NCBI GenBank assembly: GCA_017469405.1
Contig: JAFUGL010000016.1
Span: 1 to 64,000 of the forward strand
Source: Lachnospiraceae bacterium
GTDB taxonomy: Bacteria; Bacillota; Clostridia; Lachnospirales; Lachnospiraceae
DNA length: 64,000 nt
Direction of reading: 5' to 3'
This document shows positions 7,257 to 14,861 of this stretch, piece after piece. The first letter of the stretch is position 1; each line of letters starts with the position of its first letter. Made by a program: the position numbers and the translations under genes. The notes under the pieces were generated by a model that ran no database searches, was not told the origin of the DNA, and saw only the letters and a program-made list of their open reading frames with translations.

Positions 7257-8729
7257 ATGGGGATAATAGCAGGATTTATGGTGCCGCATCCACCGATGAT
7301 TGTTCCGGCGATTGGTCGCGGCAGCGAAGAAACAATTAAAGAAACTACAAAAAGCTATGAGCAGGTTGCTGATATGATAGCCGAGCTAAAACCTGACACC
7401 ATAGTTATATCGTCTCCGCATAGTGTAATGTATAGGGATTATTTCCATATATCTCCGGGAAGCCATGCAAGTGGTTCCTTTGCAAAGTTTGATGCGCCGG
7501 AGGAACGTTATGATGTAGAGTATGATATGGAATTTGTTGATTTGTTATGTGAGCTTGCTGAACAAAATGATATACCGGCAGGGACATTGGGAGAAAAAAG
7601 TGCTGCGCTTGATCATGGAACCATGGTGCCGTTATATTTTATAATGAAAAAATATACAGACTTTAAGCTTGTGCGTATCGGACTTTCGGGTGAGCCTATG
7701 CAGGAGCACTATGGACTTGGTATGGCTATAAAGGAAACGTCCGAAAAGCTGGGAAGAAGAGTCTGTTATATCGCAAGCGGAGACCTTTCCCATAAGCTTC
7801 AGGAGTATGGACCATATGGCTTTGCAAAGGAAGGACCTGTATATGATGAGCGCATTATGGACGTGATGGGACGTGCAGCCTTTGATGAATTATTAGATTT
7901 TGAGGAAGGCTTTTTGGATAAGGCTGCAGAGTGTGGACATCGCTCTTTCGTGATGATGGCAGGTGCATTTGACTGTACTGACGTAGAGGTAACAAAGCTT
8001 TCTCATCAGGATGTGACAGGTGTTGGTTACGGCATATGCACTTATATAAATAAGAGCGTTGACGAAGAAAGAAACATGCTTGATAAGTGGAATATAAGGC
8101 ATAGGGATAAGATAATAAATATGAGAAAAAATGAGGATGCCTATGTAAAGCTTGCAAGATTAACAATTGAAAATTATATAATAACACATGAAAAAATATC
8201 TTGGAAAAATGTAAAAAGGCGCGTGCTTTCAACAGGAAGCGGAATGACCGAACAGCTTACTGCAGAGCAGCTTCAGGAAAGGGATGCAAAGTCTGATGCG
8301 CATGAAGAACTTAGCAACAAAAGGGCGGGAGCTTTTGTGTCCATTCATAAAAACGGAGCTTTAAGAGGCTGCATCGGAACCATCGGACCGACAAAGCTGT
8401 ATCTTGCAGAGGAAATAATTGAAAATGCAATAAGTGCATCAACCCGTGACCCGCGCTTTTTGCCTATTACAAAGGATGAGCTCTTTGAGCTTGAGATAAA
8501 TGTGGATGTTCTTGGGGAGATAGAACCGATAGAATCGGAAGATGAGCTGGATGTCGTACGATATGGAGTAATTGTAAATAAGGGCAACAAACAGGGGCTT
8601 TTATTGCCTAATCTTGATGGCGTTGACACTATAGAGGAACAGCTTTCTATCGCAAAAAGAAAGGCAGGACTTGCGCCGGATGAAGAAGGATGTAAATTAT
8701 ATAGATTTGAGGTTGTGAGACATACATGA
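7257..8729 (+). CDS. AmmeMemoRadiSam fusion protein: Memo (B) plus AMMECR1 (A) domains
   Basis: The ATG at 7257 is chosen because AGAGGAGGA lies 7 bases upstream, giving 490 residues. Residues 1 to about 270 are a Memo domain, related to class III extradiol dioxygenases, with PHPPMIVPAIG, SPHSVMYRDYFHIS, DHGTMVPLYFI and SGDLSHK, which supply the conserved His and Asp residues. Residues from about 310 to the end are an AMMECR1 domain with GAFVSIHKNGALRGCIGTIG and STRDPRFLPI. In some genomes the two domains are separate genes. No signal or membrane segment is present. The radical SAM partner lies directly upstream. The gene converges on an Rpn nuclease gene with a shared terminator. Confidence 0.92.
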   Translation: MGIIAGFMVPHPPMIVPAIGRGSEETIKETTKSYEQVADMIAELKPDTIVISSPHSVMYRDYFHISPGSHASGSFAKFDAPEERYDVEYDMEFVDLLCELAEQNDIPAGTLGEKSAALDHGTMVPLYFIMKKYTDFKLVRIGLSGEPMQEHYGLGMAIKETSEKLGRRVCYIASGDLSHKLQEYGPYGFAKEGPVYDERIMDVMGRAAFDELLDFEEGFLDKAAECGHRSFVMMAGAFDCTDVEVTKLSHQDVTGVGYGICTYINKSVDEERNMLDKWNIRHRDKIINMRKNEDAYVKLARLTIENYIITHEKISWKNVKRRVLSTGSGMTEQLTAEQLQERDAKSDAHEELSNKRAGAFVSIHKNGALRGCIGTIGPTKLYLAEEIIENAISASTRDPRFLPITKDELFELEINVDVLGEIEPIESEDELDVVRYGVIVNKGNKQGLLLPNLDGVDTIEEQLSIAKRKAGLAPDEEGCKLYRFEVVRHT

Positions 8730-8733
8730 AAAT

Positions 8734-8756
8734 GGGGCGGTTCAAACCGCCCTTTC
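8734..8756. terminator. bidirectional terminator between convergent genes
   Basis: GGGCGGT (8735-8741) pairs with ACCGCCC (8746-8752) around a TCAA loop. CTTTCTGTTT follows on the plus strand and CCATTTTC on the minus strand. The hairpin overlaps the stop codon of the minus-strand nuclease gene. Confidence 0.75.
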
Positions 8757-9797
8757 TGTTTGTTGTTTATTTGAAAGTATTTTTTTAAGTCTTTCTATTT
8801 CGGCGTCCTTTTCGGCAAGAGCCTCATCCTTTTCGGCTATAACCTTATCCTTTTCGTCAATTTCAGCCTTCATTTCATCCATCATATAAACTATAGTATT
8901 CTGATCATACTCTGCCAATACCTTTGAATACATATTCATCAACCTCTCTGTGTTCAGACACATTTCATATATGTCTGCATATAGATTTTTGAAGTATGGT
9001 CTGTGGCGTATGAGAAGCTCGATTAATTCAGGTTCATCCACGCTTAAAAACATAAGCCATTCTTCAAGTCTGTTATGTAATAGTTCATCGCCGGATAAAA
9101 CTAAATCCGTTGAATTGTTACGCATAGTTTCAATTCTATTTTGCAAGATGTTCTTGAAGTTGTCAAGAGATATAAAGATGAATTTTTGCAAAAGATTTAC
9201 TTCAACACCTGTGTCAAATATAGTTTGAGATTTATGAATATAAAACTCCTTTGCTTTTGCCAATGTCCTCGGACTTTGCTCAAATATAACTATAGTATAT
9301 ACGGGTGCTATGTCGCTATACTTGAAGTGCTTGTGGTTTTTATCTCGTATACGTTTATATTCTCGTAGCAATAAATCAGCAGAGTAGCAAGAGGCTCTTT
9401 CACCTGGAAATGTATAGCCTATTTTCTGAATTTCAACATTTACAAGACTGCCATTTTCCAATCGGACAAGTATATCTGTTATAAGTAAGGTGTTTTCTGA
9501 GGCAATGCGTGCACCTTCGTTTGGAAGTACCATAATGATTTTAACTTTTTCACCCATAATGGATGAGAGTAGGTCATCAAGTCGAGACTTATCATATTCT
9601 ACATTGAAAATTTCTTTGAAATATGGATCATAACATATTTTGAGACCTCTTTCGCCGGTGCAGTAATCAAGAAAAGTTTGCTTTTGTATATTAGTCCATT
9701 TGTTAAATCTTTCCAAAAGAATAGGATTATGATTTATATCGTCTATTACTTCATTTCTTTCTCGAATTATTTTAAAATGTCGCTTTAATATGCTCAT
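8742..9797 (-). CDS. Rpn-family PD-(D/E)XK nuclease (transposase-like)
   Basis: A 351-residue protein with an AAGGAGG ribosome site on the minus strand. The N-terminal half has the Rpn/PD-(D/E)XK core seen in so-called nuclease family transposases: DPYFKEIFN, then ITDILVRLENGSLVNVEIQK, where D and the VEIQK signature give the active-site D, E and K/Q set, then GERASCYSADLLLREY. The last 60 residues are a coiled coil with EKDKVIAEKDEALAEKDAE repeats. Family members promote recombination or act as abortive nucleases. They occur in many copies in Lachnospiraceae genomes, often as solitary genes, as here. No mobile-element ends were seen around it. Confidence 0.85.
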   Translation of the reverse strand: MSILKRHFKIIRERNEVIDDINHNPILLERFNKWTNIQKQTFLDYCTGERGLKICYDPYFKEIFNVEYDKSRLDDLLSSIMGEKVKIIMVLPNEGARIASENTLLITDILVRLENGSLVNVEIQKIGYTFPGERASCYSADLLLREYKRIRDKNHKHFKYSDIAPVYTIVIFEQSPRTLAKAKEFYIHKSQTIFDTGVEVNLLQKFIFISLDNFKNILQNRIETMRNNSTDLVLSGDELLHNRLEEWLMFLSVDEPELIELLIRHRPYFKNLYADIYEMCLNTERLMNMYSKVLAEYDQNTIVYMMDEMKAEIDEKDKVIAEKDEALAEKDAEIERLKKILSNKQQTERAV

Positions 9798-10113
9798 AAA
9801 TTTCCTCCTTGAATAAGTGTTGTTAAAATTTAGTCTATCTTTTGTGGGAAAAATTGAGAAAAAGCAGATTAATTTTAATAAAATGGATGGGCTATTGTAT
9901 TAAAAAACTGCATATAAAAAACATATTACAAAAGAAAGAAAAAAACAATAAAAAAATTAAAATGACACAAATAGTATCATTTTTATGTAAACAAATATAA
10001 TTATCGTTAACCAGAAACAATATAAATATATTTTTTGACAAAAAAATTTCTTCAATGCAAAGAAATATTTTTTATGTTATAATACGTCAAATCAAATATA
10101 TGGAGATGAAATT
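9798..10113. other. AT-rich intergenic region between divergent genes
   Basis: This holds the upstream region of the minus-strand nuclease and of the plus-strand AlkZ-related gene. It includes one copy of a 33-bp repeated palindromic element (9959-9991), a TATAAT at 10078-10083, and a 7-bp inverted repeat (ATTTCTT/AAGAAAT, about 10046-10066) near the -35 position. No small gene is evident. Confidence 0.6.
9959..9991 (-). repeat. 33-bp palindromic element, copy 1 (inverse of 20026-20058)
   Basis: The sequence is exactly the reverse complement of 20026-20058. Its core is a near-palindrome, AAAATGACAC and GTATCATTTT around a 5-base spacer, with one mismatch. It could be a regulator-binding site or the end of a small mobile sequence. 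Confidence 0.75.
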
Positions 10114-10875
10114 ATGATAGTTGAAAACGGAGAGTGGATGATAACAGGACTTGAATATGAGGACCCTAATTGTATTCACAGTCCAAGGGAATTAATTGAA
10201 TATGTCAAGGAAGTCGGATTTCTCCCTCTCTTTGGAAATGATATACCGGGCTTTTCTGTGGAGGAGCATACCTGGTACATGGGCTGGTGGTCAGGAAATG
10301 CCAAGGACGATCCATGGATGTGGCGTGAGGAGATAGCGAAAAGTAAAGAAGTGGCTTATGGCAAATTTTTTGATAAAAAAGCAGGCTTCATATCTCTGGA
10401 ATGGCTTCCGTACTTTGCAAATTACAGAAGAAACGGATATGACTTTGATGCTCTTTATGAGGACGGATATGCAAGCAGAAGAAGCAAAAAGATAATGGAT
10501 TTATTTGTCAAGGATGAGAGAGAGATAGAAGACGAGGATGAGATGTGGAAGGATGATTTGATTCTTTCTACGGAGCTTAAAAAACTTGCCGGATTTGGAA
10601 AAGGTGGCGAGAAAAACTTCCCGGGTGTGCTTACTGATTTGCAGATGCAGATATATCTTGTAATGATAGACTTTCGACGTCGAAGAAATAAAAAAGGCGA
10701 GGAATACGGTATGCCCGTATCCATTTTGCTTCCACCTGAGGTAGTATGGGGCTATAAGCATATATCATCAGCCTATAAAGAAAAGCCTGAAGTGTCGGGA
10801 GAAAGAATCAGAGAACATCTGCTAAAGCTTTATCCCGAAGTAGATAAAAAGACTATAGCAAAAATAATAAAATAG
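10114..10875 (+). CDS. AlkZ-related protein (tentative)
   Basis: A 253-residue cytoplasmic protein, rich in Trp and charged residues, with a GGAGATG ribosome site. Recognisable stretches are HSPRELIEYVKEVGFLPLF, WGSW-like runs (WYMGWWSG, DPWMWREEIA), YGKFFDKKAGFIS and WLPYFANYRRNGYDFDALY. This pattern resembles proteins annotated as AlkZ-related, with winged-helix folds of the HTH_42/AlkZ glycosylase group, but I cannot confirm the catalytic residues. It is short for a full AlkZ glycosylase (about 360-400 residues). The C-terminus carries a helical charged segment. It stands alone ahead of the two-component system genes. The family assignment is from memory of similar sequences. Confidence 0.55.
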   Translation: MIVENGEWMITGLEYEDPNCIHSPRELIEYVKEVGFLPLFGNDIPGFSVEEHTWYMGWWSGNAKDDPWMWREEIAKSKEVAYGKFFDKKAGFISLEWLPYFANYRRNGYDFDALYEDGYASRRSKKIMDLFVKDEREIEDEDEMWKDDLILSTELKKLAGFGKGGEKNFPGVLTDLQMQIYLVMIDFRRRRNKKGEEYGMPVSILLPPEVVWGYKHISSAYKEKPEVSGERIREHLLKLYPEVDKKTIAKIIK

Positions 10876-10899
10876 CATTAATAAACCTTGGTATTCCGG

Positions 10900-10929
10900 T
10901 TGCATTTAAGACCTTCTTTGTGTTAAAAT
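10900..10929 (+). promoter_or_regulatory. putative promoter of the histidine kinase gene
   Basis: TTGCAT (10900-10905), an 18-bp spacer and TAAAAT (10924-10929), about 50 bp upstream of the TTG start. Confidence 0.4.
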
Positions 10930-10977
10930 ACAGAGAGGGTTTTATTTATGATTTTAATCAGAATAGGAGAGTAGTAA

Positions 10978-12222
10978 TTGTCTTATTATACTGCTATTAT
11001 TTTGTTATCATGGATAGCCCTTGGTGTTCTATGTATATCAATTCATGAAAATTATCGAATTTCAAAAAAAGACAAAAGAGTGCTTTATCTTACATGTGTG
11101 CTTATAGCAGTATCGGCACTTGCAGAGTGGCTGGGGGAACAATTTAGTGGAGATACATCTGTACCCACATGGTTACTTCGTATGACAAAATGTGCAGATT
11201 ATACTTTAACGCCGATAGCAGGAGGAGCATTTATCGCCCAATTTCACAGCAAAAGTATAAGAGTAAAATTGATAAATTGGGTTTTGATATTTAACAGTGT
11301 ATTTCAGGTTGCAGCATGCTTCAATAACTGGATGATAATCATAGATGATGAAAATGATTATATACACGGCCCGCTTTATCCGATCTATATGACATTTTAT
11401 CTTGTAATAACTGCATTGATTGCGATAGAGTTTTCGGTATACGGACGACATTTCAGGCGTCAAAACAGAGGCTCATTATACGCAACGATGTTTCTTGTGT
11501 TTTTCGGAATATTTATCCAGGAGATTTTCGGTGGTGAGATAAGAACAGCATATATATCTCTTACACTGGGAATGACAGCACTATATATACACAATGCTGA
11601 ATTCTCTCAGACTGTTGCGGACGATACGATAAAGATGCAGGAGTATCAGATACTTGTAAATCAGATACAGCCGCATTTTTTGTTTAATTGTCTGTCGGTT
11701 ATAAGGGAAACCTATCATGAGGATGTCGAAAATGGTGATAAGGCGATTACACAGTTTGCAAAATATCTCCGTCACAATATGGACTCGCTGACTGAAAAGC
11801 AGACTGTATCATTTACAGAGGAATTGGAACATGTAAAAGGCTATGTTTCACTACAAAAGCTTCGCTTTGGTGATGAACTTGATGTAAGATATGAATTTGA
11901 ATGTAAGGATTTTAATCTGCCGTCACTTACACTCCAGCCAATTGTTGAAAATGCCATAACTTACGGTGTGAGAAAACAGCGTGAGCATATAGGAATTGTT
12001 ACGGTTAAGACACATGATTATAAAGACCGTGTCGAGGTTGTCGTAAAGGACAACGGTCCGGGCTTTGATATAAAAAATATAAAAGAAGATGATGAAACCT
12101 CTCATATCGGAATAACCAATGTAAAAGAACGTCTGCGCCATGTGTGTGGTGGTGATCTTATAATAGATTCTAAAATTGGAGAGGCGTTAAATTTTAAGGT
12201 AAATGCACGGGGGCAGGGATGA
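10978..12222 (+). CDS. LytS-like sensor histidine kinase, C-terminus replaced by IS30 insertion
   Basis: The start is TTG at 10978, chosen because AATAGGAGAG lies 8 bases upstream and no ATG is placed better. The N-terminal 200 residues are about six hydrophobic segments. The HisKA-LytS box is QIQPHFLFNCLSVIRE, with the phospho-accepting His near residue 236. The HATPase domain has LQPIVENAITYG (N box) and VVVKDNGPGFD (G1). The native frame is interrupted after SKIGE, and the last residues ALNFKVNARGQG are encoded by the IS. The lost native tail (GTTVTIILPRGGGKN) survives at 13788-13835. That tail is the last beta strand of the ATPase domain, so function may be impaired. The cognate regulator is the receiver-SARP protein beyond the IS. 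Confidence 0.88.
   Translation: MSYYTAIILLSWIALGVLCISIHENYRISKKDKRVLYLTCVLIAVSALAEWLGEQFSGDTSVPTWLLRMTKCADYTLTPIAGGAFIAQFHSKSIRVKLINWVLIFNSVFQVAACFNNWMIIIDDENDYIHGPLYPIYMTFYLVITALIAIEFSVYGRHFRRQNRGSLYATMFLVFFGIFIQEIFGGEIRTAYISLTLGMTALYIHNAEFSQTVADDTIKMQEYQILVNQIQPHFLFNCLSVIRETYHEDVENGDKAITQFAKYLRHNMDSLTEKQTVSFTEELEHVKGYVSLQKLRFGDELDVRYEFECKDFNLPSLTLQPIVENAITYGVRKQREHIGIVTVKTHDYKDRVEVVVKDNGPGFDIKNIKEDDETSHIGITNVKERLRHVCGGDLIIDSKIGEALNFKVNARGQG
12171..12184 (+). repeat. 14-bp target-site duplication, left copy
   Basis: TAAAATTGGAGAGG, identical to 13775-13788 on the other side of the IS30 element. Joining the two restores an uninterrupted kinase reading frame. Confidence 0.9.
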
Positions 12223-13774
12223 TGACTGGTTAAAAACAAAATGCACACATATTACAAGTAAATATGTGAAATTTGGAACAAATAGTACTGTTAGATTTAG
12301 GGTACATATGATAAAATTGACTTTACCAAGATGGTTTTGCGCATAGCAAACAGACGTGCAGTTACTTTGATATTGAAAGAATAGAGGTAAATGCACGCCT
12401 TCTAAAGAAACTATTGTATGATGGTTCTGTGGCTGCAATTGCATTACCTTCTTAGTTTTTCTTTAAGAGCTCCGGGGACAGGTTAACATCGTCTGGTTCA
12501 ATACGGCTGATGTTAAGCTTATCCAGAACATCCCTGCCTAACAGGGATAGGGCAAGGTCGAATGGTGTAGAATTGTTCAGAGACAATCTCGGCACCGAGT
12601 TTATATGGGAAGCCAGAAGGTCACAATCCTCCTGTGTAAGCCCGGCAAACGACGTACCCTTTGGTAGGATATACCTTATATACTCGTGGTTTTTCTCGAT
12701 AGCTCCTTTCTGCCAAGAGCAGTTGGGGTTGCAGTAGAAGAGGTGAGACATCTTCTTTGCTGAAGCATTGAGTGGGTCAGACTCAATCCTGTCGGGATCC
12801 GAGAATTCAGTACCGTTATCGGTCAGGATAACGGCAAAGAGCCTGCGATATTCGTTGTCCCCAAGGATGCTCTTCAATTTGTCAAATTCAGCATTCACAT
12901 ACTGCGCTTTCTTGTAAGGCAGAAGTCTGATAAGCATGAGCTTACAAGAACGGAAGAATAGGGTCAGGAAGCATTTTCCTCCTTTTCCACCTGCAGTTCC
13001 TATCACGGTATCCATTTCAACAACAGAAGCATCAGAATGAAGTTCCATATAGTCCTGAAAGTCCGTGTAGAACCTATCGAGCTTAATCCTCGGATTGGTC
13101 TTGGCTCTGAATGTATCGTACTCTTTCTTTACTTTGAAGCGTACCTTACGTGCCAAATCAATATTTCTTACATTAAACAGACCGAGGTCTATGTACCTGT
13201 AGAAAGTGACCTTTGAGAAAGGGAGAAGATCCTTGTGGTTGGCATACATTTGGTTTACGCTGTGGTGCTTCTCAATCATGAGAGGGGCAATAGTGCTGTT
13301 GATGTCAGCTATCTGCTCTTTGGTGATTTGTAGCGTAGAGCGACTTTCCACAAGGGTATGTTTGTACTCATTTTCAGCAATTGAAGCTTCATATAGGAAT
13401 CGGTTTTTATGGCAGACAGCACGCCTGTCGCAAGCATTACAGACATATGGAGGCTTTTTCAAAAGTTCACAGTCAGGATTCCTTACTGCCGAGGCTTTGC
13501 GGAAGTAACGATGGTTTATCACTTCTCTGGACACAGTGGTACGGTTCTTGTTTATGGCTTTCCCTATCTGTGTGAACGAGCAGCCTTGATTCAGCATCTC
13601 TTGGATGCGGAGACGATCCTCAAATTTCATGTGTTTGTCTTTAGGTGTTTTCATGGCTATCTCTCCTTTCGGAATGGGAGCAGCCACAGAACATATATAA
13701 GATTATACCCCTTACATGTATCAAGGTAAACGCACGAATAGGGGTAAAATGAGAATTTAAAAAAATATTTTACA
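12185..13774 (-). mobile_element. IS30-family insertion sequence, about 1590 bp
   Basis: The element is bounded exactly by the 14-bp duplications. Its ends form an imperfect inverted repeat: GTTAAATTTT at 12186 inward against GTAAAATATT inward from 13773, about 14 of 23 positions matching. A second inverted pair, TTCTGTGGCTGC, lies near both ends of the transposase gene (about 12425 and about 13680). A 12-bp direct motif GGTAAAYGCACG occurs three times (12198, 12386 and 13725) and may be transposase-binding sites. It carries one transposase on the minus strand, opposite to the disrupted operon. Confidence 0.85.
12452..13654 (-). CDS. IS30-family transposase
   Basis: The ATG at 13654 is preceded by AAAGGAG; an in-frame GTG at 13687 lacks a ribosome site. 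This gives 400 residues. The N-terminal helix-turn-helix is of the IS30 type (FEDRLRIQEMLNQGCSFTQI, then KNRTTVSREV). A Cys cluster follows (CNACDRRAVC). The rve-type DDE core has VVEMDTVIG for the first Asp, VILTDNGTEFSDP for the second, and KGAIEKNHEYIR for the Glu. The frame is intact, so the element may still be active. It catalyses excision and integration of the IS at its terminal repeats. Confidence 0.93.
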   Translation of the reverse strand: MKTPKDKHMKFEDRLRIQEMLNQGCSFTQIGKAINKNRTTVSREVINHRYFRKASAVRNPDCELLKKPPYVCNACDRRAVCHKNRFLYEASIAENEYKHTLVESRSTLQITKEQIADINSTIAPLMIEKHHSVNQMYANHKDLLPFSKVTFYRYIDLGLFNVRNIDLARKVRFKVKKEYDTFRAKTNPRIKLDRFYTDFQDYMELHSDASVVEMDTVIGTAGGKGGKCFLTLFFRSCKLMLIRLLPYKKAQYVNAEFDKLKSILGDNEYRRLFAVILTDNGTEFSDPDRIESDPLNASAKKMSHLFYCNPNCSWQKGAIEKNHEYIRYILPKGTSFAGLTQEDCDLLASHINSVPRLSLNNSTPFDLALSLLGRDVLDKLNISRIEPDDVNLSPELLKKN

Positions 13775-13788
13775 TAAAATTGGAGAGG
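13775..13788 (+). repeat. 14-bp target-site duplication, right copy
   Basis: Identical to 12171-12184. The last base continues in frame into the severed end of the kinase gene. Confidence 0.9.
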
Positions 13789-13835
13789 GAACTACAGTAA
13801 CCATAATTTTGCCGAGGGGGGGTGGTAAAAATTAA
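13788..13835 (+). pseudogene. severed 3' end of the histidine kinase gene
   Basis: Read in the kinase frame this encodes GTTVTIILPRGGGKN and a TAA stop at 13833-13835. It is the typical final strand of a HATPase domain and fits directly after SKIGE at 12183. The stop lies one base before the response regulator ATG, so the two genes were once translationally coupled, and the regulator's G-rich ribosome site lies inside this remnant. Confidence 0.88.
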
Positions 13836-13836
13836 T

Positions 13837-14637
13837 ATGCTGATATTTGTAATTGATGATGAATTACCGCTTCTTAATTCTGCAAAACGTATAATAGGAG
13901 AGGCAGCCCCGGGTGCCGAGATAGTGACATACAATGATGCTTTTGATGCGATAAATGATATAACCGAAAAGGGACAGAAGCCGGATGTGGTTTTCAGTGA
14001 TATAGAGATGCCGGGGATAAACGGGCTTGAACTGGCGGTAAGACTTAAGAGCCTTTCACCGGATACAAGAGTGGTATTTGTGACCGGATATCTGAAATAT
14101 GCAGTTGATGCATTTAAGGTGCATGCGCAGGGATATATCATGAAGCCTCTTTCCGTTGAAGATGTAGTCGATGAACTGGCAGCTATTCCCCAAAAAGAGG
14201 TTATTAAACACGATAAACTGTTTGTGCGGTGCTTTGGACATTTTGAAGTGTTCTGGCAGGGTGAACCGCTTATATTTCAGAGAAAGAAGACTAAAGAGAT
14301 GCTTGCATTTCTGGTTGACCGTGAGGGCGCAACCTGTACTGCATCCGAGATAGCCGGTTCGCTCTGGGAGGAGAGAATGGATGCAAAGAAGGCGGGACAA
14401 AATGTGCGAAACCTTATCAGCGATTTAAAGAATACTCTTACGCAGATAGGTATGGAAAATGTGCTGATACGCGACCGGCAGCAGGTGGCAATCCGCCGGG
14501 AAATGATAGACTGCGACTACTACAATATGCTCGCAGGCGATATGGCTTGGGTAAATGCATATAAGGGCGAGTACATGGTGGACTACAGCTGGGCAGAGCT
14601 TACCGCCGGAAAGCTTTATTTTAGGAATGATAATTAA
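13837..14637 (+). CDS. response regulator with receiver and SARP-type DNA-binding domains
   Basis: The ATG at 13837 is preferred over the in-frame GTG at 13822, which would leave no room for the GAGGGGGGG ribosome site. This gives 266 residues. The receiver domain spans residues 1-120 with acidic pair D7-D8, phospho-acceptor D55 (VVFSDIEMPG), T/S in FVTGY and K in YIMKPLS. The output domain starts near residue 133 with RCFGHFEVFWQGEPLIFQRKK, a winged helix of the OmpR/SARP type, followed by a helical region (GQNVRNLISDLKNTL). It was the second gene of an operon with the kinase. Its transcription must now cross the IS or start inside it. Confidence 0.9.
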   Translation: MLIFVIDDELPLLNSAKRIIGEAAPGAEIVTYNDAFDAINDITEKGQKPDVVFSDIEMPGINGLELAVRLKSLSPDTRVVFVTGYLKYAVDAFKVHAQGYIMKPLSVEDVVDELAAIPQKEVIKHDKLFVRCFGHFEVFWQGEPLIFQRKKTKEMLAFLVDREGATCTASEIAGSLWEERMDAKKAGQNVRNLISDLKNTLTQIGMENVLIRDRQQVAIRREMIDCDYYNMLAGDMAWVNAYKGEYMVDYSWAELTAGKLYFRNDN

Positions 14638-14662
14638 CAGTAGAATTATATTTTTTCTTATT

Positions 14663-14692
14663 AAAAACTCACGAAAATTCGTGAGTTTTTTG
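14663..14692 (+). terminator. terminator after the response regulator
   Basis: AAAAACTCACGA (14663-14674) pairs perfectly with TCGTGAGTTTTT (14679-14690) around a 4-base loop and runs into a T6 tract. Confidence 0.9.
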
Positions 14693-14861
14693 TATATAAA
14701 TGATAAAAATCATCGTTTTTGTTACGTTTATGAACGGTATGTATCTTATACTATATGAGTTATGTTAAATGGGTTTAATATGTCTATGATTACTAATATT
14801 TGTAGGAGGTGAACTTTATTAGTAAATTAAAGGGTTTATTAAAAGAAAAAGGAGGTTTTTT

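Noticed and set aside
10978..12222. The histidine kinase as a complete native gene
   Set aside because: Its last residues are encoded by the IS; the true end is found past the element at 13788-13835.
12384..12397. GGTAAATGCACG at 12386 as the left end of the IS
   Set aside because: The 14-bp duplication and the restored kinase frame place the left end at 12185; the motif is an internal repeat.
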